From positions 2,038,001-2,102,000 of the forward strand of contig NZ_CP125968.1 in NCBI RefSeq assembly GCF_030067815.1: a stretch of DNA of 64,000 bases, written 5' to 3'. Within the stretch, counting starts at the first letter, position 1. Each line of letters opens with the position of its first letter. Under the pieces are notes generated by a model. That model was not told where the DNA came from, did not search any database, and saw nothing but the letters and a program-made list of their open reading frames with translations. This document shows, in pieces, positions 40,636 through 50,950 of the stretch. The DNA comes from Sporosarcina thermotolerans (GTDB lineage Bacteria; Bacillota; Bacilli; Bacillales_A; Planococcaceae). Position numbers and translations under genes: made by a program.

Positions 40636-41633
40636 ATGCCGGAAGATATCTTATCCCAAAATGAAATAGATGCTTTATTATCCGCATTGTCAACAGGAGA
40701 AATGTCCGCAGAAAACATGAAAAAGAGGATGGAACCCGGAAGGTCAAAGTATATGATTTCAAACGGGCGCTTCGTTTTTCAAAAGATCAAATTCGTAGTT
40801 TAACAAGAATCCATGAGAACTTTGCGAGATTGTTAACTACTTATTTTTCTGCACAATTACGAACTTATATTCAAATACATGTCGCTACAGTCGATCAAAT
40901 TCCGTTTGAAGAATTTATCCGGTCAATGCCAAATATGACATTGCTTAACATATTCGATGTTCCACCTTTGGAAGGGAATATCATAATGGAAGTCAACCCG
41001 AATATTGCCTATTCCATGCTTGACCGTTTGATGGGCGGTGCAGGAAAAGGTACTGGACTAATAAATAATATGACGGAAATTGAAACGAAGATTTTAACGA
41101 ATCTATTTGAACGTTCATTTGACAATTTTAGAGAGGCGTGGACTGGAATCATTGAAATTGACCCATACCTGTCAGAAATTGAAGTGAATCCTCAATTCTT
41201 ACAAACAATTTCACCGAATGAAACAGTCGTCGTCATTGGTTTTAATATTGTTATTGGAGAGTCAAGTGGCATGATAAATATTTGTATTCCGCACGTCGTT
41301 CTTGAGCCAATTGTTCCTAATCTTTCAGTCAGGTATTGGATGCAGTCCAATCAGAAAGAATCGACTCCTGAACAGAACACGGAATTGGAAAAACGTTTAA
41401 AGCAAACCACTTTACCGATTAGCGTTGAGTTAGGTCAAGGTACAATGTCAATTGATGAATTCTTATCCCTTCAAGTAGACGATGTTATCCCCCTTGGAAA
41501 AAGGATTGAAGATCCTTTACAAGTAAGGGTTGGCGGAATACCTAAATTTACCGCACAACCCGGCCAAGTGCGAAATAGAATGGCAGTACAAATTATTGGT
41601 AGTTTGAATGAAGGGGATGAAGATGATGAGTGA
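40636..41633 (+). CDS. fliM: FliM, flagellar motor switch protein (one indel in sequence)
   Basis: About 332 residues. The N-terminal CheY-P-binding motif is LSQNEIDALLSAL. One A is missing in the run 40720-40724; with it restored the chain reads KKEDGTRKVKVYDFKRALRFSKDQIRSLTR and continues to the CheC-like middle domain and the C-terminal FliN-like domain. Site GGGAGGTGG. It overlaps fliY. Confidence 0.93.
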
Positions 41634-42827
41634 TAATATACTCTCTCAAGAGGAAATTGAAGCGTTATTACGCGGCGAAGAAATTCATTCGACAAAAACT
41701 GATACATCGTCCCAAACGAATCAGAATCCTAATAATGAATTAAGTGAAATGGAAAAAGATGCTTTAGGTGAAGTAGGGAATATTTCCTTCGGCAGTTCTG
41801 CAACAGCACTTTCCTCATTGCTTGGTCATAAAGTCGAAATCACAACACCTTCAATTACAGTTGTTGATCGTAATATGCTGATGGCTGAATTCATTCATCC
41901 ATATATCGTAGTTCAAGTTGAGTATACAGAAGGTTTGAATGGCATGAATCTCCTTATCATTAAACAAAGGGATGCAGCCATTATCGCGGACTTGATGCTT
42001 GGAGAAGATGGTCTACAACCTCCTGAAGAATTAAATGAAATTCGATTTAGTGCAGTGCAAGAAGCGATGAATCAAATGATGGGGTCTGCAGCAACATCAA
42101 TGTCGACAGTCTTTAATAAGAGAGTCGATATTTCTCCCCCGTCTATCGATTTAATCGATATGCCAAGCGAGAACGAAATTTCATATATTCCAGAAAATGA
42201 GCCAATGATTAAAGTTTCATTTAAATTAAAAGTAGGGAATTTGATAGACTCCCATATTATGCAGCTTTTCCCTTTACAATTCGGTAAAAATCTTGTTACT
42301 ACGTTAATGGGAATGGACGTTGCGAATGAGGCAGCAATAACAATGGAAACTCCAATACTGCCTCCTACCGAAACCAGCAGCAACAGTCTGAAAATAGCGG
42401 GCAGGAATCTCAAAGTTTCGAGAAAAGTCAAAGCGATTCGCAAACGACCAAACAATCATTTGATGCAGCACAACAGATTGAGCAAACAAAAGAACCTCAA
42501 CCAACTGTACATGTACAACAAGCTCAATTTGCAAGTTTTGATACTCCATCTTTTGATAAGACAAAATCGAACAACTTAAATATGTTATTGGATATCCCAT
42601 TACAAGTGACAGTAGAATTGGGACGGACGAAACGCTCTGTTAAAGAAATCCTTGAAATGTCAAGTGGCTATATTATCGAATTAGATAAGTTAGCTGGTGA
42701 ACCAGTTGATATTTTGGTGAATAACCGGCATATTGCACGTGGGGAAGTCGTTGTAATCGATGAGAATTTTGGAGTTAGGATTACAGATGTTTTGAGCCAA
42801 AAAGAAAGACTAAACAATTTAAGATAG
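41626..42827 (+). CDS. fliY: FliY, motor switch protein and CheY-P phosphatase (one indel in sequence)
   Basis: About 400 residues. N-terminal CheY-P-binding peptide LSQEEIEALLRG; CheC-type phosphatase sites LGEVGNIS and VQEAMNQMMG, both with the E-x-x-N pair; a Gln-rich linker; and a FliN-type C-terminal domain (LQVTVELGRTKRSVKEILEM). One base is lost near 42359-42362; the linker and FliN domain then read on without a stop. ATG 41626 or 41623. Confidence 0.92.
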
Positions 42828-42845
42828 AATCCGGAGGCTAACAAA

Positions 42846-43208
42846 ATGGGTAAACGTATATTGATAGTCGATGATGCGGCATTTATGCGTATGATGATAA
42901 AAGATATTTTAATAAAAAACAATTTTGAAGTTGTTGGTGAGGCTGCGGATGGTGTGCAGGCCGTGGAAAAGTATATGGAATTACTGCCGGACCTCGTAAC
43001 GATGGATATTACAATGCCCGAAATGGATGGGATTACAGCTTTAAAACAAATTAAAGAAAATGATCCTTCGGCAAAAGTCATCATGTGCTCTGCAATGGGT
43101 CAACAGGCCATGGTTATCGATGCTATTCAGGCAGGAGCGAAAGATTTCATAGTGAAACCATTTCAATCTGATCGCGTTGTTGAAGCAATCCAAAAAGCAT
43201 TGGGTTAA
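42846..43208 (+). CDS. cheY: CheY, chemotaxis response regulator
   Basis: 120 residues, receiver domain only. Acidic pocket DDAAFMR, phospho-acceptor Asp in DLVTMDITMPEMDG, Ser in MCSAMGQ and Lys in VKPFQSD. Phosphorylated by CheA, binds FliM and FliY. Confidence 0.97.
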   Translation: MGKRILIVDDAAFMRMMIKDILIKNNFEVVGEAADGVQAVEKYMELLPDLVTMDITMPEMDGITALKQIKENDPSAKVIMCSAMGQQAMVIDAIQAGAKDFIVKPFQSDRVVEAIQKALG

Positions 43209-43211
43209 CTC

Positions 43212-43898
43212 ATGAACTTTACAAATGGTTTTAAATTAGTCTTAACTTGCCTGCTTACTTTTTTTGTTTTAAACGTTAGTCTATTTGAAGTGGTCCATGC
43301 GGAAACCGACTCGAATAAATCCATATTCGATTGCCTTGGAAAAAACGAGGACTGTGATCAAGAACCTCAAAGTGAATTTGATAAAAGTGAACCTGTTAAT
43401 AGCAGTACTGCTGACGAAGAAACTTTCGGATTGTCCTTTTGGGATTATGTAAGGACAGTTTTCGCATTATTGTTTGTCATAGTTCTTCTTTTCGCTTTAT
43501 TAAAGTTCATAAACCGTAAAAATAGGATGTTCAATCAGCACCAGTTGATGAAGAACATTGGCGGTCTTTCACTTGGACAAAATAAGTCAATCCAATTAGT
43601 TGTTATCGGAGAAACTTATTTCATCGTAGGTGTTGGTGATGAAGTTCGTTTGCTGAAGGAAATTACAGATGCCGAAGAAATTAATGTACTTGAAAATTAT
43701 TTTGAAAATAACGATGAACAAAGCCCGTCAAACATCGTTGATAAAATAATGACAATGCTTAAAAGTAAAAGAGAATCAACAGATGAAGAACCAGTTGATT
43801 TTGGAAAGTTATTCACGTCCAGACTTGATGAATTAAGGGAGGAACGGAAAAAACATTTGAACCGCCTAAAGGAAAAGGAGAAGAGAAAAGATGAATGA
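43212..43898 (+). CDS. fliO: FliO (FliZ), flagellar export gate assembly protein
   Basis: 228 residues. Signal-like N-terminus ending near VVHAET, one transmembrane segment (VFALLFVIVLLFALLKFI), then the SH3-like domain with SLGQNKSIQLVVIGETYFIVGV. Required for FliP assembly. The last codons overlap fliP. Confidence 0.9.
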   Translation: MNFTNGFKLVLTCLLTFFVLNVSLFEVVHAETDSNKSIFDCLGKNEDCDQEPQSEFDKSEPVNSSTADEETFGLSFWDYVRTVFALLFVIVLLFALLKFINRKNRMFNQHQLMKNIGGLSLGQNKSIQLVVIGETYFIVGVGDEVRLLKEITDAEEINVLENYFENNDEQSPSNIVDKIMTMLKSKRESTDEEPVDFGKLFTSRLDELREERKKHLNRLKEKEKRKDE

Positions 43899-44556
43899 TT
43901 TTATGCAGTTTTTCTCTGATAGTGACCCGTCCAATGTGTCGACATCTATCAAAATGCTCCTTCTTCTAACGGTGTTGTCACTTGCGCCCGCAATTCTTAT
44001 TCTAATGACATCCTTTGCAAGGATTGTGATTGTACTTTCATTTGTCAGAACAGCACTGGCTACACAACAAATGCCGCCCAATCAAGTTATTGTCGGCTTA
44101 GCACTATTTCTCACTTTTTTCATAATGGCTCCGACATTTCAACAAGTGAACGAGACGGCATTAACGCCATTATTCGCTGAAGAAATAACACTTGAAGAGG
44201 CGTATGATCGTGCAAGCATACCGTTTAAGGAATTTATGAGTAAACATACACGACAAAAGGATTTGGAGTTATTCCTACGTTACAATCAGGCAGAACGTCC
44301 AGAAACGTTGAATGATATTCCGTTAACTATGATGGTTCCGGCATTTGCGTTAAGTGAATTAAAGACTGCCTTTCAAATGGGTTTTATGATATTCATTCCT
44401 TTCCTTGTTATTGATATGATCGTTGCAAGTGTTCTGATGTCAATGGGGATGATGATGTTACCCCCAGTTATGATCTCATTACCTTTCAAAATTTTACTGT
44501 TCGTCCTTGTTGATGGCTGGTATCTTATTGTCAAATCATTGTTGCAAAGTTTTTAG
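43891..44556 (+). CDS. fliP: FliP, flagellar export gate protein
   Basis: 221 residues with four membrane segments. Conserved TSFARIVIVLSFVRTALATQQ and PPNQVIVGLALFLTFFIM. Forms the FliPQR export pore. Clear full-length gene. Confidence 0.96.
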   Translation: MNDFMQFFSDSDPSNVSTSIKMLLLLTVLSLAPAILILMTSFARIVIVLSFVRTALATQQMPPNQVIVGLALFLTFFIMAPTFQQVNETALTPLFAEEITLEEAYDRASIPFKEFMSKHTRQKDLELFLRYNQAERPETLNDIPLTMMVPAFALSELKTAFQMGFMIFIPFLVIDMIVASVLMSMGMMMLPPVMISLPFKILLFVLVDGWYLIVKSLLQSF

Positions 44557-44614
44557 CGGGTATCAATTGTCGCTTTCGGCCAATAGATATTTTTTAAGTA
44601 TAGGAGTGGTTTGA

Positions 44615-44884
44615 ATGTCAGGCGAATTGGTCATTGCGATCGCTGAACGTGCAATATGGGTCATATTATTAGCTTCTGGCCCACTTTTGATTGTGGCATT
44701 GGTCACTGGATTAATTGTTAGTATTTTTCAGGCTACAACTCAAATACAGGAACAGACCCTTGCATTTGTACCTAAGATCATAGCAGTTCTTGTAGGAATA
44801 ATCTTTTTCGGGCCATGGATGTTGTCCAGGGTGACCGCTTTTGCATCGGACATTTTCGAAAATCTTGTTCGATACATAGGGTGA
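44615..44884 (+). CDS. fliQ: FliQ, flagellar export gate protein
   Basis: 89 residues, two membrane helices. Conserved GLIVSIFQATTQIQEQTLAFVPK. Site TAGGAGTGG; fliR starts four bases after the stop. Confidence 0.96.
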   Translation: MSGELVIAIAERAIWVILLASGPLLIVALVTGLIVSIFQATTQIQEQTLAFVPKIIAVLVGIIFFGPWMLSRVTAFASDIFENLVRYIG

Positions 44885-44888
44885 TAGA

Positions 44889-45664
44889 ATGGAAGCATTA
44901 ATCCCTTCTTTAGCTGTATATTTGTTAGTTTTAACAAGGGTAACAGCCTTTATCATTACTGTACCGTTATTTTCATACCGTGCGATTCCTACAACGCATA
45001 GAATTATTTTCGCTGCCCTATTATCCTGGATGATGGTTTATACCATTGATGCCCCTGAACTCCAGATTGATGGATTGTATATTTTACTTGTTATCAAGGA
45101 GGCTACGACCGGACTTTTTATCGGTATCATTGCCTATATTGTCATCTCAGCTATTCAAGTTGCTGGTGGGTTTATCGATTTTCAAATGGGTTTTGCGATA
45201 GCAAACGTAATGATCCGCAAACAGGCGCGCAATCTCCCTTATTGGGACAGTTTTTCAATGTTCTCGCCATGTTGCTCTTATTGACAGTAAATGGTCACCA
45301 TATGTTATTAGATGGAATTTTTTACAGCTATCGTTTTATCCCCATCGAACTGCTTTGGCCATCTTTCGGAAGTGAACGTCTCGTCGAATTCGTCATTAAA
45401 ACGTTTGCTACATCATTTGCAATCGCATTTCAAATGTCTGTTCCAATCGTCGCAACCCTATTTTTAGTCGACCTTGCTCTTGGTATTACAGCAAGGACAG
45501 TACCACAATTAAATATCTTTGTTGTCGGTTTTCCAATTAAAATCGGGGTTAGTTTTCTTGTACTTGCATCGATGTTTACGGTAATGATTTCGATGATGCG
45601 TAAATTGTTTGAGGTGATGATTACCGCAATGAGGGATCTAATGCTTCTCTTAGGGGGTGGCTAA
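44889..45664 (+). CDS. fliR: FliR, flagellar export gate protein (one indel in sequence)
   Basis: About 259 residues, six membrane segments. One base is missing near 45211; restored, it reads ANVIDPQTGAQSPLLGQFFNVLAMLL, the conserved loop. The end is MRDLMLLLGGG. Partners FliP and FliQ. Confidence 0.93.
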
Positions 45665-45667
45665 TAA

Positions 45668-46747
45668 ATGATTAGACTTGATCTACAGTTCTTTGCTGGT
45701 GAAAAAACTGAAAAAGCCACTCCGAAGAAACGGCAGGATTCACGAAAGAAAGGACAGGTATTGAAAAGTCAGGATGTGACGAGTGCAATTGTCCTTCTCT
45801 GCATTTTTCTATTTCTTTTTTTTACAGCAGGTTTTATGAGAGATCGTTTTTTTATGTTCTTCAATCATTCCTTTAATGAGCTTTTATCTATTAAATCATT
45901 ATCGATTGATAGTTCTATGATTATCTATAAGGACATGGTTATCCAAATGGCATATATTTTATTGCCGATTATGGCGGTTGCTGTAATTGCAAGCATAGCC
46001 GGCAATATGTTTCAATTCGGGCTGTTATTCACTACTGAACCATTGAAATTCGATTTAAAAAAGATTGATCCGATAAAAGGTTTAAAGCGTATTTTCTCAA
46101 TCCGTGCTCTTGTGGAGCTTATGAAATCATTATTGAAAATCTCATTTATAGGTTTTACAACAACACTATTGTTAGTCATGAATTTAGATAAAGTTTTGGG
46201 ACTCGCTTTTAAAACTCCCGAAATTACATTGCTTACTGTCGGCCAATTGGTTGGCCTAATGGGGATTGTAGCCTCCTTTGTTCTTTTATTTATCGCTATA
46301 TTAGATTTCTTTTATCAGAAATTTGACTATGAAAAAAACCTCCGAATGTCCAAGCAGGATATTAAGGATGAATATAAAAATACTGAAGGGGACCCAATCA
46401 TCAAATCTCGAATAAAGCAACGACAAAGAGAAATGGCGATGAGAAGGATGATGCAGGAAGTCCCGCAGGCGGATGTAGTCATTACGAACCCTACACACTA
46501 TGCGATTTGCTTGAAATACGACGATGAAAAGATGGATGCTCCAATTGTAATTGCGAAAGGAGCCGATTTTATCGCTCAAAAGATAAAACTAATAGCTAAA
46601 GAGAATAATATTACTATGGTGGAAAATCGACCTTTGGCGAGAGCCCTCTACGATGATGTAGAGATTGGTGGCCGGATACCGGATCAATTTTTCAAAACCG
46701 TAGCTGAAATCTTGGCGTATGTGTACAGAATACAACGAAAAATTTAG
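45668..46747 (+). CDS. flhB: FlhB, export substrate-specificity switch
   Basis: 359 residues. Four membrane segments, then the autocleaving cytoplasmic domain with NPTHYAICLKYD. Conserved N-terminus EKTEKATPKKRQDSRKKGQV. Cleavage at NPTH with FliK input switches export from hook to filament. Confidence 0.96.
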   Translation: MIRLDLQFFAGEKTEKATPKKRQDSRKKGQVLKSQDVTSAIVLLCIFLFLFFTAGFMRDRFFMFFNHSFNELLSIKSLSIDSSMIIYKDMVIQMAYILLPIMAVAVIASIAGNMFQFGLLFTTEPLKFDLKKIDPIKGLKRIFSIRALVELMKSLLKISFIGFTTTLLLVMNLDKVLGLAFKTPEITLLTVGQLVGLMGIVASFVLLFIAILDFFYQKFDYEKNLRMSKQDIKDEYKNTEGDPIIKSRIKQRQREMAMRRMMQEVPQADVVITNPTHYAICLKYDDEKMDAPIVIAKGADFIAQKIKLIAKENNITMVENRPLARALYDDVEIGGRIPDQFFKTVAEILAYVYRIQRKI

Positions 46748-46772
46748 GACTTCTTGAGAAAGCGGTGTTGAC

Positions 46773-48803
46773 ATGCAAATTAAGGATATTGGTGTATTGG
46801 CGGCAGTCATAATGATTGTCGCAATGCTTGTCATCCCATTACCCCCTTGGATTATTAGCTTTTTAATAATTATAAATATTACACTGGCTCTATTGGTCTT
46901 ATTAACATCGATGAATATGCAAGAAGCATTGCAGTTTTCAATTTTTCCTTCTTTAGTTTTATTGCTAACACTTTTTCGTCTTGGATTAAATGTTTCAACG
47001 ACACGGGCAATTCTTTCGAAAGGGGATGCTGGTGGCGTTGTTGATACATTTGGAACATTTGTTACAGGTGGGAATATCGTTGTCGGCCTTGTTGTCTTTG
47101 CCATTTTAGTCATTATTCAATTCATCGTAATTACAAAAGGTGCGGAACGCGTTTCTGAAGTCGCGGCACGTTTCACGTTAGATGCGATGCCTGGTAAACA
47201 GATGAGTATTGATGCGGATTTGAATGCAGGAATGATTTCTGAGGTAGAAGCGAGAATGCGTCGTGAAAAAGTAAGTAATGAAGCGGATTTTTATGGAGCG
47301 ATGGATGGAGCGACAAAATTTGTTAAGGGAGATGCCATCGCTGGGATTATCATTGTAATTATTAACCTCCTTGTTGGGATGATCATCGGGGTTATTCAAA
47401 TGGGCTTACCATTTGCAGAAGCCGCCATGAAATTTTCCCAGCTAACAGTAGGTGATGGGATCGTATCACAAATACCAGCATTGCTCACTTCGACAGCAAC
47501 TGGTATCGTCGTAACACGAGCGGCATCTGAGGGGAATCTTGGCTCTGATATTACGAAACAATTATTGGGACAACCAAAACTCCTTTATGTTGCTGCAACA
47601 ACCATTTTTCTTTTAGGCTTCTTTACGCCAATTCAAGATATCGTCACGATTCCAATTGCTGCGGCATTGGCAATTGGCGCCTACAGAATGTCTCAAAAGC
47701 CGGACGAGGATCCGGAGGAAATGTTAGAAATGGCGGAGGAAGTTGAAACTGAAGGTATGAAAAGTCCGGAAAACGTTGTCAATTTATTGAACGTTGACCC
47801 AATCGAATTCGAATTCGGATATGGACTTATTCCATTAGTTGATGCCCAGCAAGGCGGTGATCTGCTTGATCGAGTTGTCATGATTCGAAGACAACTTGCT
47901 CTTGAATTAGGATTGGTCATTCCAGTCGTACGGATCAGGGATAACATTCAACTTCAGCCGAATGAGTATAGAATTAAGATCAAAGGAAATGAGCTTGCAA
48001 AGGGAGAACTTCTCCTGGACCATTATCTCGCAATGAGTCCCGGTGGTGATGATTCTATCAGTGGAATTGACACGATTGAGCCTTCATTCGGCCTACCTGC
48101 GAAATGGATAACCGAGGATGTTAAAGAGGATGCTGAGATTTTGGGCTATACTGTCGTAGATCCGCCAAGTGTCGTTTCAACTCATCTAACAGAAGTGATT
48201 CGAGCTAATGCAGCTGATCTAATTGGCCGTCAAGAAACAAAACAACTTGTAGATCATATTCGGGAAACCTATCCGATTTTGGTGGAGGAACTTACACCTA
48301 CGCCACTTTCAATTGGTGAAATCCAGAAAGTATTGGCCAAGTTATTAAGAGAAAATGTGTCAATCCGCAATCTTCCTATCATATTTGAAACCCTTGCGGA
48401 TTACTCGAAATATACATCTGATATCGATTTGTTAACAGAATATGTCCGCCAATCCCTTGCACGACAAATTACTACCCAATATTCAGCAGGGGTGGACACA
48501 TTAAAAGTGCTGACAGTGTCAGGGAAAATCGAGAAGTTAATTGCTGATAATATCCAGCAAACTGAGCAAGGAAATTATCTATCCATCAACCCTTCACATT
48601 CACAAGAGATTTTGGAATCGATAGCAAAAGAGATTGAAAGGGTGGCATTGATGGATCAATCACCGGTAATTCTTTGTTCACCGGCTATACGAATGTACTT
48701 AAGGCAAATAACAGAAAGATACTTCCCGCAAATACCAGTTTTATCATACAATGAACTTGAGGCATCAATTGAAATCCAAAGCGTAGGGGTGGTGGAAATT
48801 TGA
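46773..48803 (+). CDS. flhA: FlhA, flagellar export gate protein
   Basis: 676 residues. Eight membrane segments in the first half; FHIPEP-region GLNVSTTRAILSKG and QMSIDADLNAGMISEVEAR. The large cytoplasmic domain binds chaperones and ends QSVGVVEI. Full length. Stop overlaps flhF by one base. Confidence 0.96.
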   Translation: MQIKDIGVLAAVIMIVAMLVIPLPPWIISFLIIINITLALLVLLTSMNMQEALQFSIFPSLVLLLTLFRLGLNVSTTRAILSKGDAGGVVDTFGTFVTGGNIVVGLVVFAILVIIQFIVITKGAERVSEVAARFTLDAMPGKQMSIDADLNAGMISEVEARMRREKVSNEADFYGAMDGATKFVKGDAIAGIIIVIINLLVGMIIGVIQMGLPFAEAAMKFSQLTVGDGIVSQIPALLTSTATGIVVTRAASEGNLGSDITKQLLGQPKLLYVAATTIFLLGFFTPIQDIVTIPIAAALAIGAYRMSQKPDEDPEEMLEMAEEVETEGMKSPENVVNLLNVDPIEFEFGYGLIPLVDAQQGGDLLDRVVMIRRQLALELGLVIPVVRIRDNIQLQPNEYRIKIKGNELAKGELLLDHYLAMSPGGDDSISGIDTIEPSFGLPAKWITEDVKEDAEILGYTVVDPPSVVSTHLTEVIRANAADLIGRQETKQLVDHIRETYPILVEELTPTPLSIGEIQKVLAKLLRENVSIRNLPIIFETLADYSKYTSDIDLLTEYVRQSLARQITTQYSAGVDTLKVLTVSGKIEKLIADNIQQTEQGNYLSINPSHSQEILESIAKEIERVALMDQSPVILCSPAIRMYLRQITERYFPQIPVLSYNELEASIEIQSVGVVEI

Positions 48804-49909
48804 TGAAGATGAAAAAATATACAGCGGACACAATGGTTGAGGCGATGAAACAAGTACGAATGGACCTTGGGGACGAAGCCGTCATACTTAGTTCATCAGT
48901 AGTAAAATCGAAAGGTTTTATGGGATTATTCCGTAAAAAGTCCGTGGAAGTTGTTGCGGGGTTGGACAGGACTGTATCGAAACCTGTCGAAACGACCTTT
49001 CATCCACAGTATTCGTCTGTTGAGAAAAAGACGGATTCTGGAATTCAAAAAGAAATGAATGAGATGAAGAAACTTTTACAGGAAATGAAACAAGTGGCAT
49101 CTTTCGGGAGCCTTCCTGATGAACTACAACCATTGCTTGCTTCGTTGGAGCAACAAGATTTGTCTAAAGAGTTGGTTTTACAAATTGGCAATGAAATCTT
49201 TTCTTTGATGAAGTCGGAAAAGAAGGACTTTACAAAGGCGGAACAACTGCAAATTGTAAAGGATTTCATGATGAAAGAGTATTCTGATTTGCCGTTTGGC
49301 GGCATTTCATTCAATAAAAAATATGTAAATTTACTCGGTCCGACCGGGGTGGGGAAAACAACGACAATTGCTAAGATTGCCGCGAGAGCAGTCCTGGAAA
49401 ATAGGAAAAAGATTGGTTTTATAACGACTGATACATATCGAATTGCAGCAATAGAGCAACTTAGGACATATGCAAATTTACTACAGGCACCTGTTGAAGT
49501 AGTTTATAACAGCAATGATTTTAAAGCGGCAATTGATAAAATGAAAGATCTTGATTTGATATTTATCGATACTGCCGGACGTAATTATATGGAAAAGAAA
49601 TTTTTAGATGATTTGAACCGTATTATCGATTTTTCGATTAATATGGAATCTTTCCTTGTCTTATCTGTTACATCTAAAGAAGCAGACATGAAGAAGATTA
49701 TCGAAATGTTCTCCTCATTCCCGATTGAAAAATTCATCTTCACAAAAGTGGATGAAACCGGCTCAATCGGTCAAATGTTCAATTTGATGAAACAATACAA
49801 AATAGGGACGGCATATTTTACAGACGGTCAGGAAGTACCTGAGGATATAATGGAGGCTAATCTTGAAGCAATGCTCAATCTGCTATTGGTAGGTGTTAAA
49901 CATGCGTGA
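48803..49909 (+). CDS. flhF: FlhF, SRP-type GTPase for flagellar placement
   Basis: 368 residues. Basic B domain, then the NG domain with [40 protein letters not shown] and FTKVDETG. ATG 48803 overlaps the flhA stop. With FlhG it sets flagellar number and position. Confidence 0.95.
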   Translation: MKMKKYTADTMVEAMKQVRMDLGDEAVILSSSVVKSKGFMGLFRKKSVEVVAGLDRTVSKPVETTFHPQYSSVEKKTDSGIQKEMNEMKKLLQEMKQVASFGSLPDELQPLLASLEQQDLSKELVLQIGNEIFSLMKSEKKDFTKAEQLQIVKDFMMKEYSDLPFGGISFNKKYVNLLGPTGVGKTTTIAKIAARAVLENRKKIGFITTDTYRIAAIEQLRTYANLLQAPVEVVYNSNDFKAAIDKMKDLDLIFIDTAGRNYMEKKFLDDLNRIIDFSINMESFLVLSVTSKEADMKKIIEMFSSFPIEKFIFTKVDETGSIGQMFNLMKQYKIGTAYFTDGQEVPEDIMEANLEAMLNLLLVGVKHA

Positions 49910-50765
49910 CCAAGCCGAAGCGCTTAGATTGAAAATGTTGAAAGCCAAAGGTGAATTAGCGAGGTCAATTGCAATTGTTAGTGGAAAAGGAGGAGTGGGA
50001 AAGTCTAACTTTTCCGTTAACTTTGCTCACTCTCTAATAAAAAAAGGGAAGAAAGTCATTGTTATTGATATGGATATAGGTATGGGCAACATTTCAATCC
50101 TTATTGGGGAAGCACCCAATAATAGTTTGAAAGATTATTTAATTGGTGAAGCGGAATTGGAAGATGTTATTAATGTTGAAAAAGAGGGGTTAGTGTATAT
50201 ATCAGGTGGATCGGGGTTAGATAGCATATTGGAATGGTCGCAGGATATGTTAAGTCGGTTATTTACAGCTTTCGAACAATTACAGCAAGAATACGATTTT
50301 ATCCTTTTTGATATGGCGGCAGGTGCTACCCAACAGTCTATTGATCTAATTTTATCCGTTGATGAAGTGATTGTTATTTCTACAACGGAACCTACGTCCA
50401 TAACGGATGCTTATTCTATGATGAAATTCATCTACCTTAAAGATCAAGAAAAAGAGTTCCACATTGTCAGCAATCGACTGACCAAACGAGATGGTGGAAA
50501 TGATGCAGTAAAGAGGTTGCAGTTTGCGATGCGAAAGTTTTTAGATAAAGAAACTGCAATATTAGGGTTCCTACCTGAAGATCCATCTGTTCAGAAGGCG
50601 GTATTAGCCCAAAAACCTTTTTTACTTCTTTATCCAAACGCCCCAATTTCAAAATGTATGTTAGCAATTGCGGAAAAATTTGTACAAATGAATCAACCAG
50701 AGTCGAAAAAAGAGACTGGATTCCTTGGCAAATTGAAGGGAATCTTTATGAAAGGGCGTCAATAA
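49902..50765 (+). CDS. flhG: FlhG (YlxH), MinD-like ATPase
   Basis: 287 residues. The deviant Walker A VSGKGGVGKSNFSVNFA, IDMDIGMGNIS, and the switch region DMAAGATQQSIDL. It starts with a DQAEALR motif that stimulates FlhF. Overlaps flhF. The normal next gene, cheB, is not present. Confidence 0.95.
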   Translation: MRDQAEALRLKMLKAKGELARSIAIVSGKGGVGKSNFSVNFAHSLIKKGKKVIVIDMDIGMGNISILIGEAPNNSLKDYLIGEAELEDVINVEKEGLVYISGGSGLDSILEWSQDMLSRLFTAFEQLQQEYDFILFDMAAGATQQSIDLILSVDEVIVISTTEPTSITDAYSMMKFIYLKDQEKEFHIVSNRLTKRDGGNDAVKRLQFAMRKFLDKETAILGFLPEDPSVQKAVLAQKPFLLLYPNAPISKCMLAIAEKFVQMNQPESKKETGFLGKLKGIFMKGRQ

Positions 50766-50950
50766 AACGCCTCTGCACGATTTTTATGCTAAACCCGGAA
50801 TCTATTATATCCGAATTTTCATAGTTAGAGCAATAGGTTTTAAGTAGCGAAAGAACTTCATGGATTGGGACAAAAGTGGCTTGGCTTATACAAGAGATTG
50901 CAATAGCAATAATTATATGGGTCAAATATCGTGAAGGGGGGACATTAAGA
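50766..50950. other. Gap where cheB is expected
   Basis: 185 bp with no supported gene on either strand and no CheB-like receiver or methylesterase wording. Its last bases carry the cheA ribosome site AAGGGGGG. The sequence has no obvious terminator, so cheA is probably transcribed through from flhG. Confidence 0.7.
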
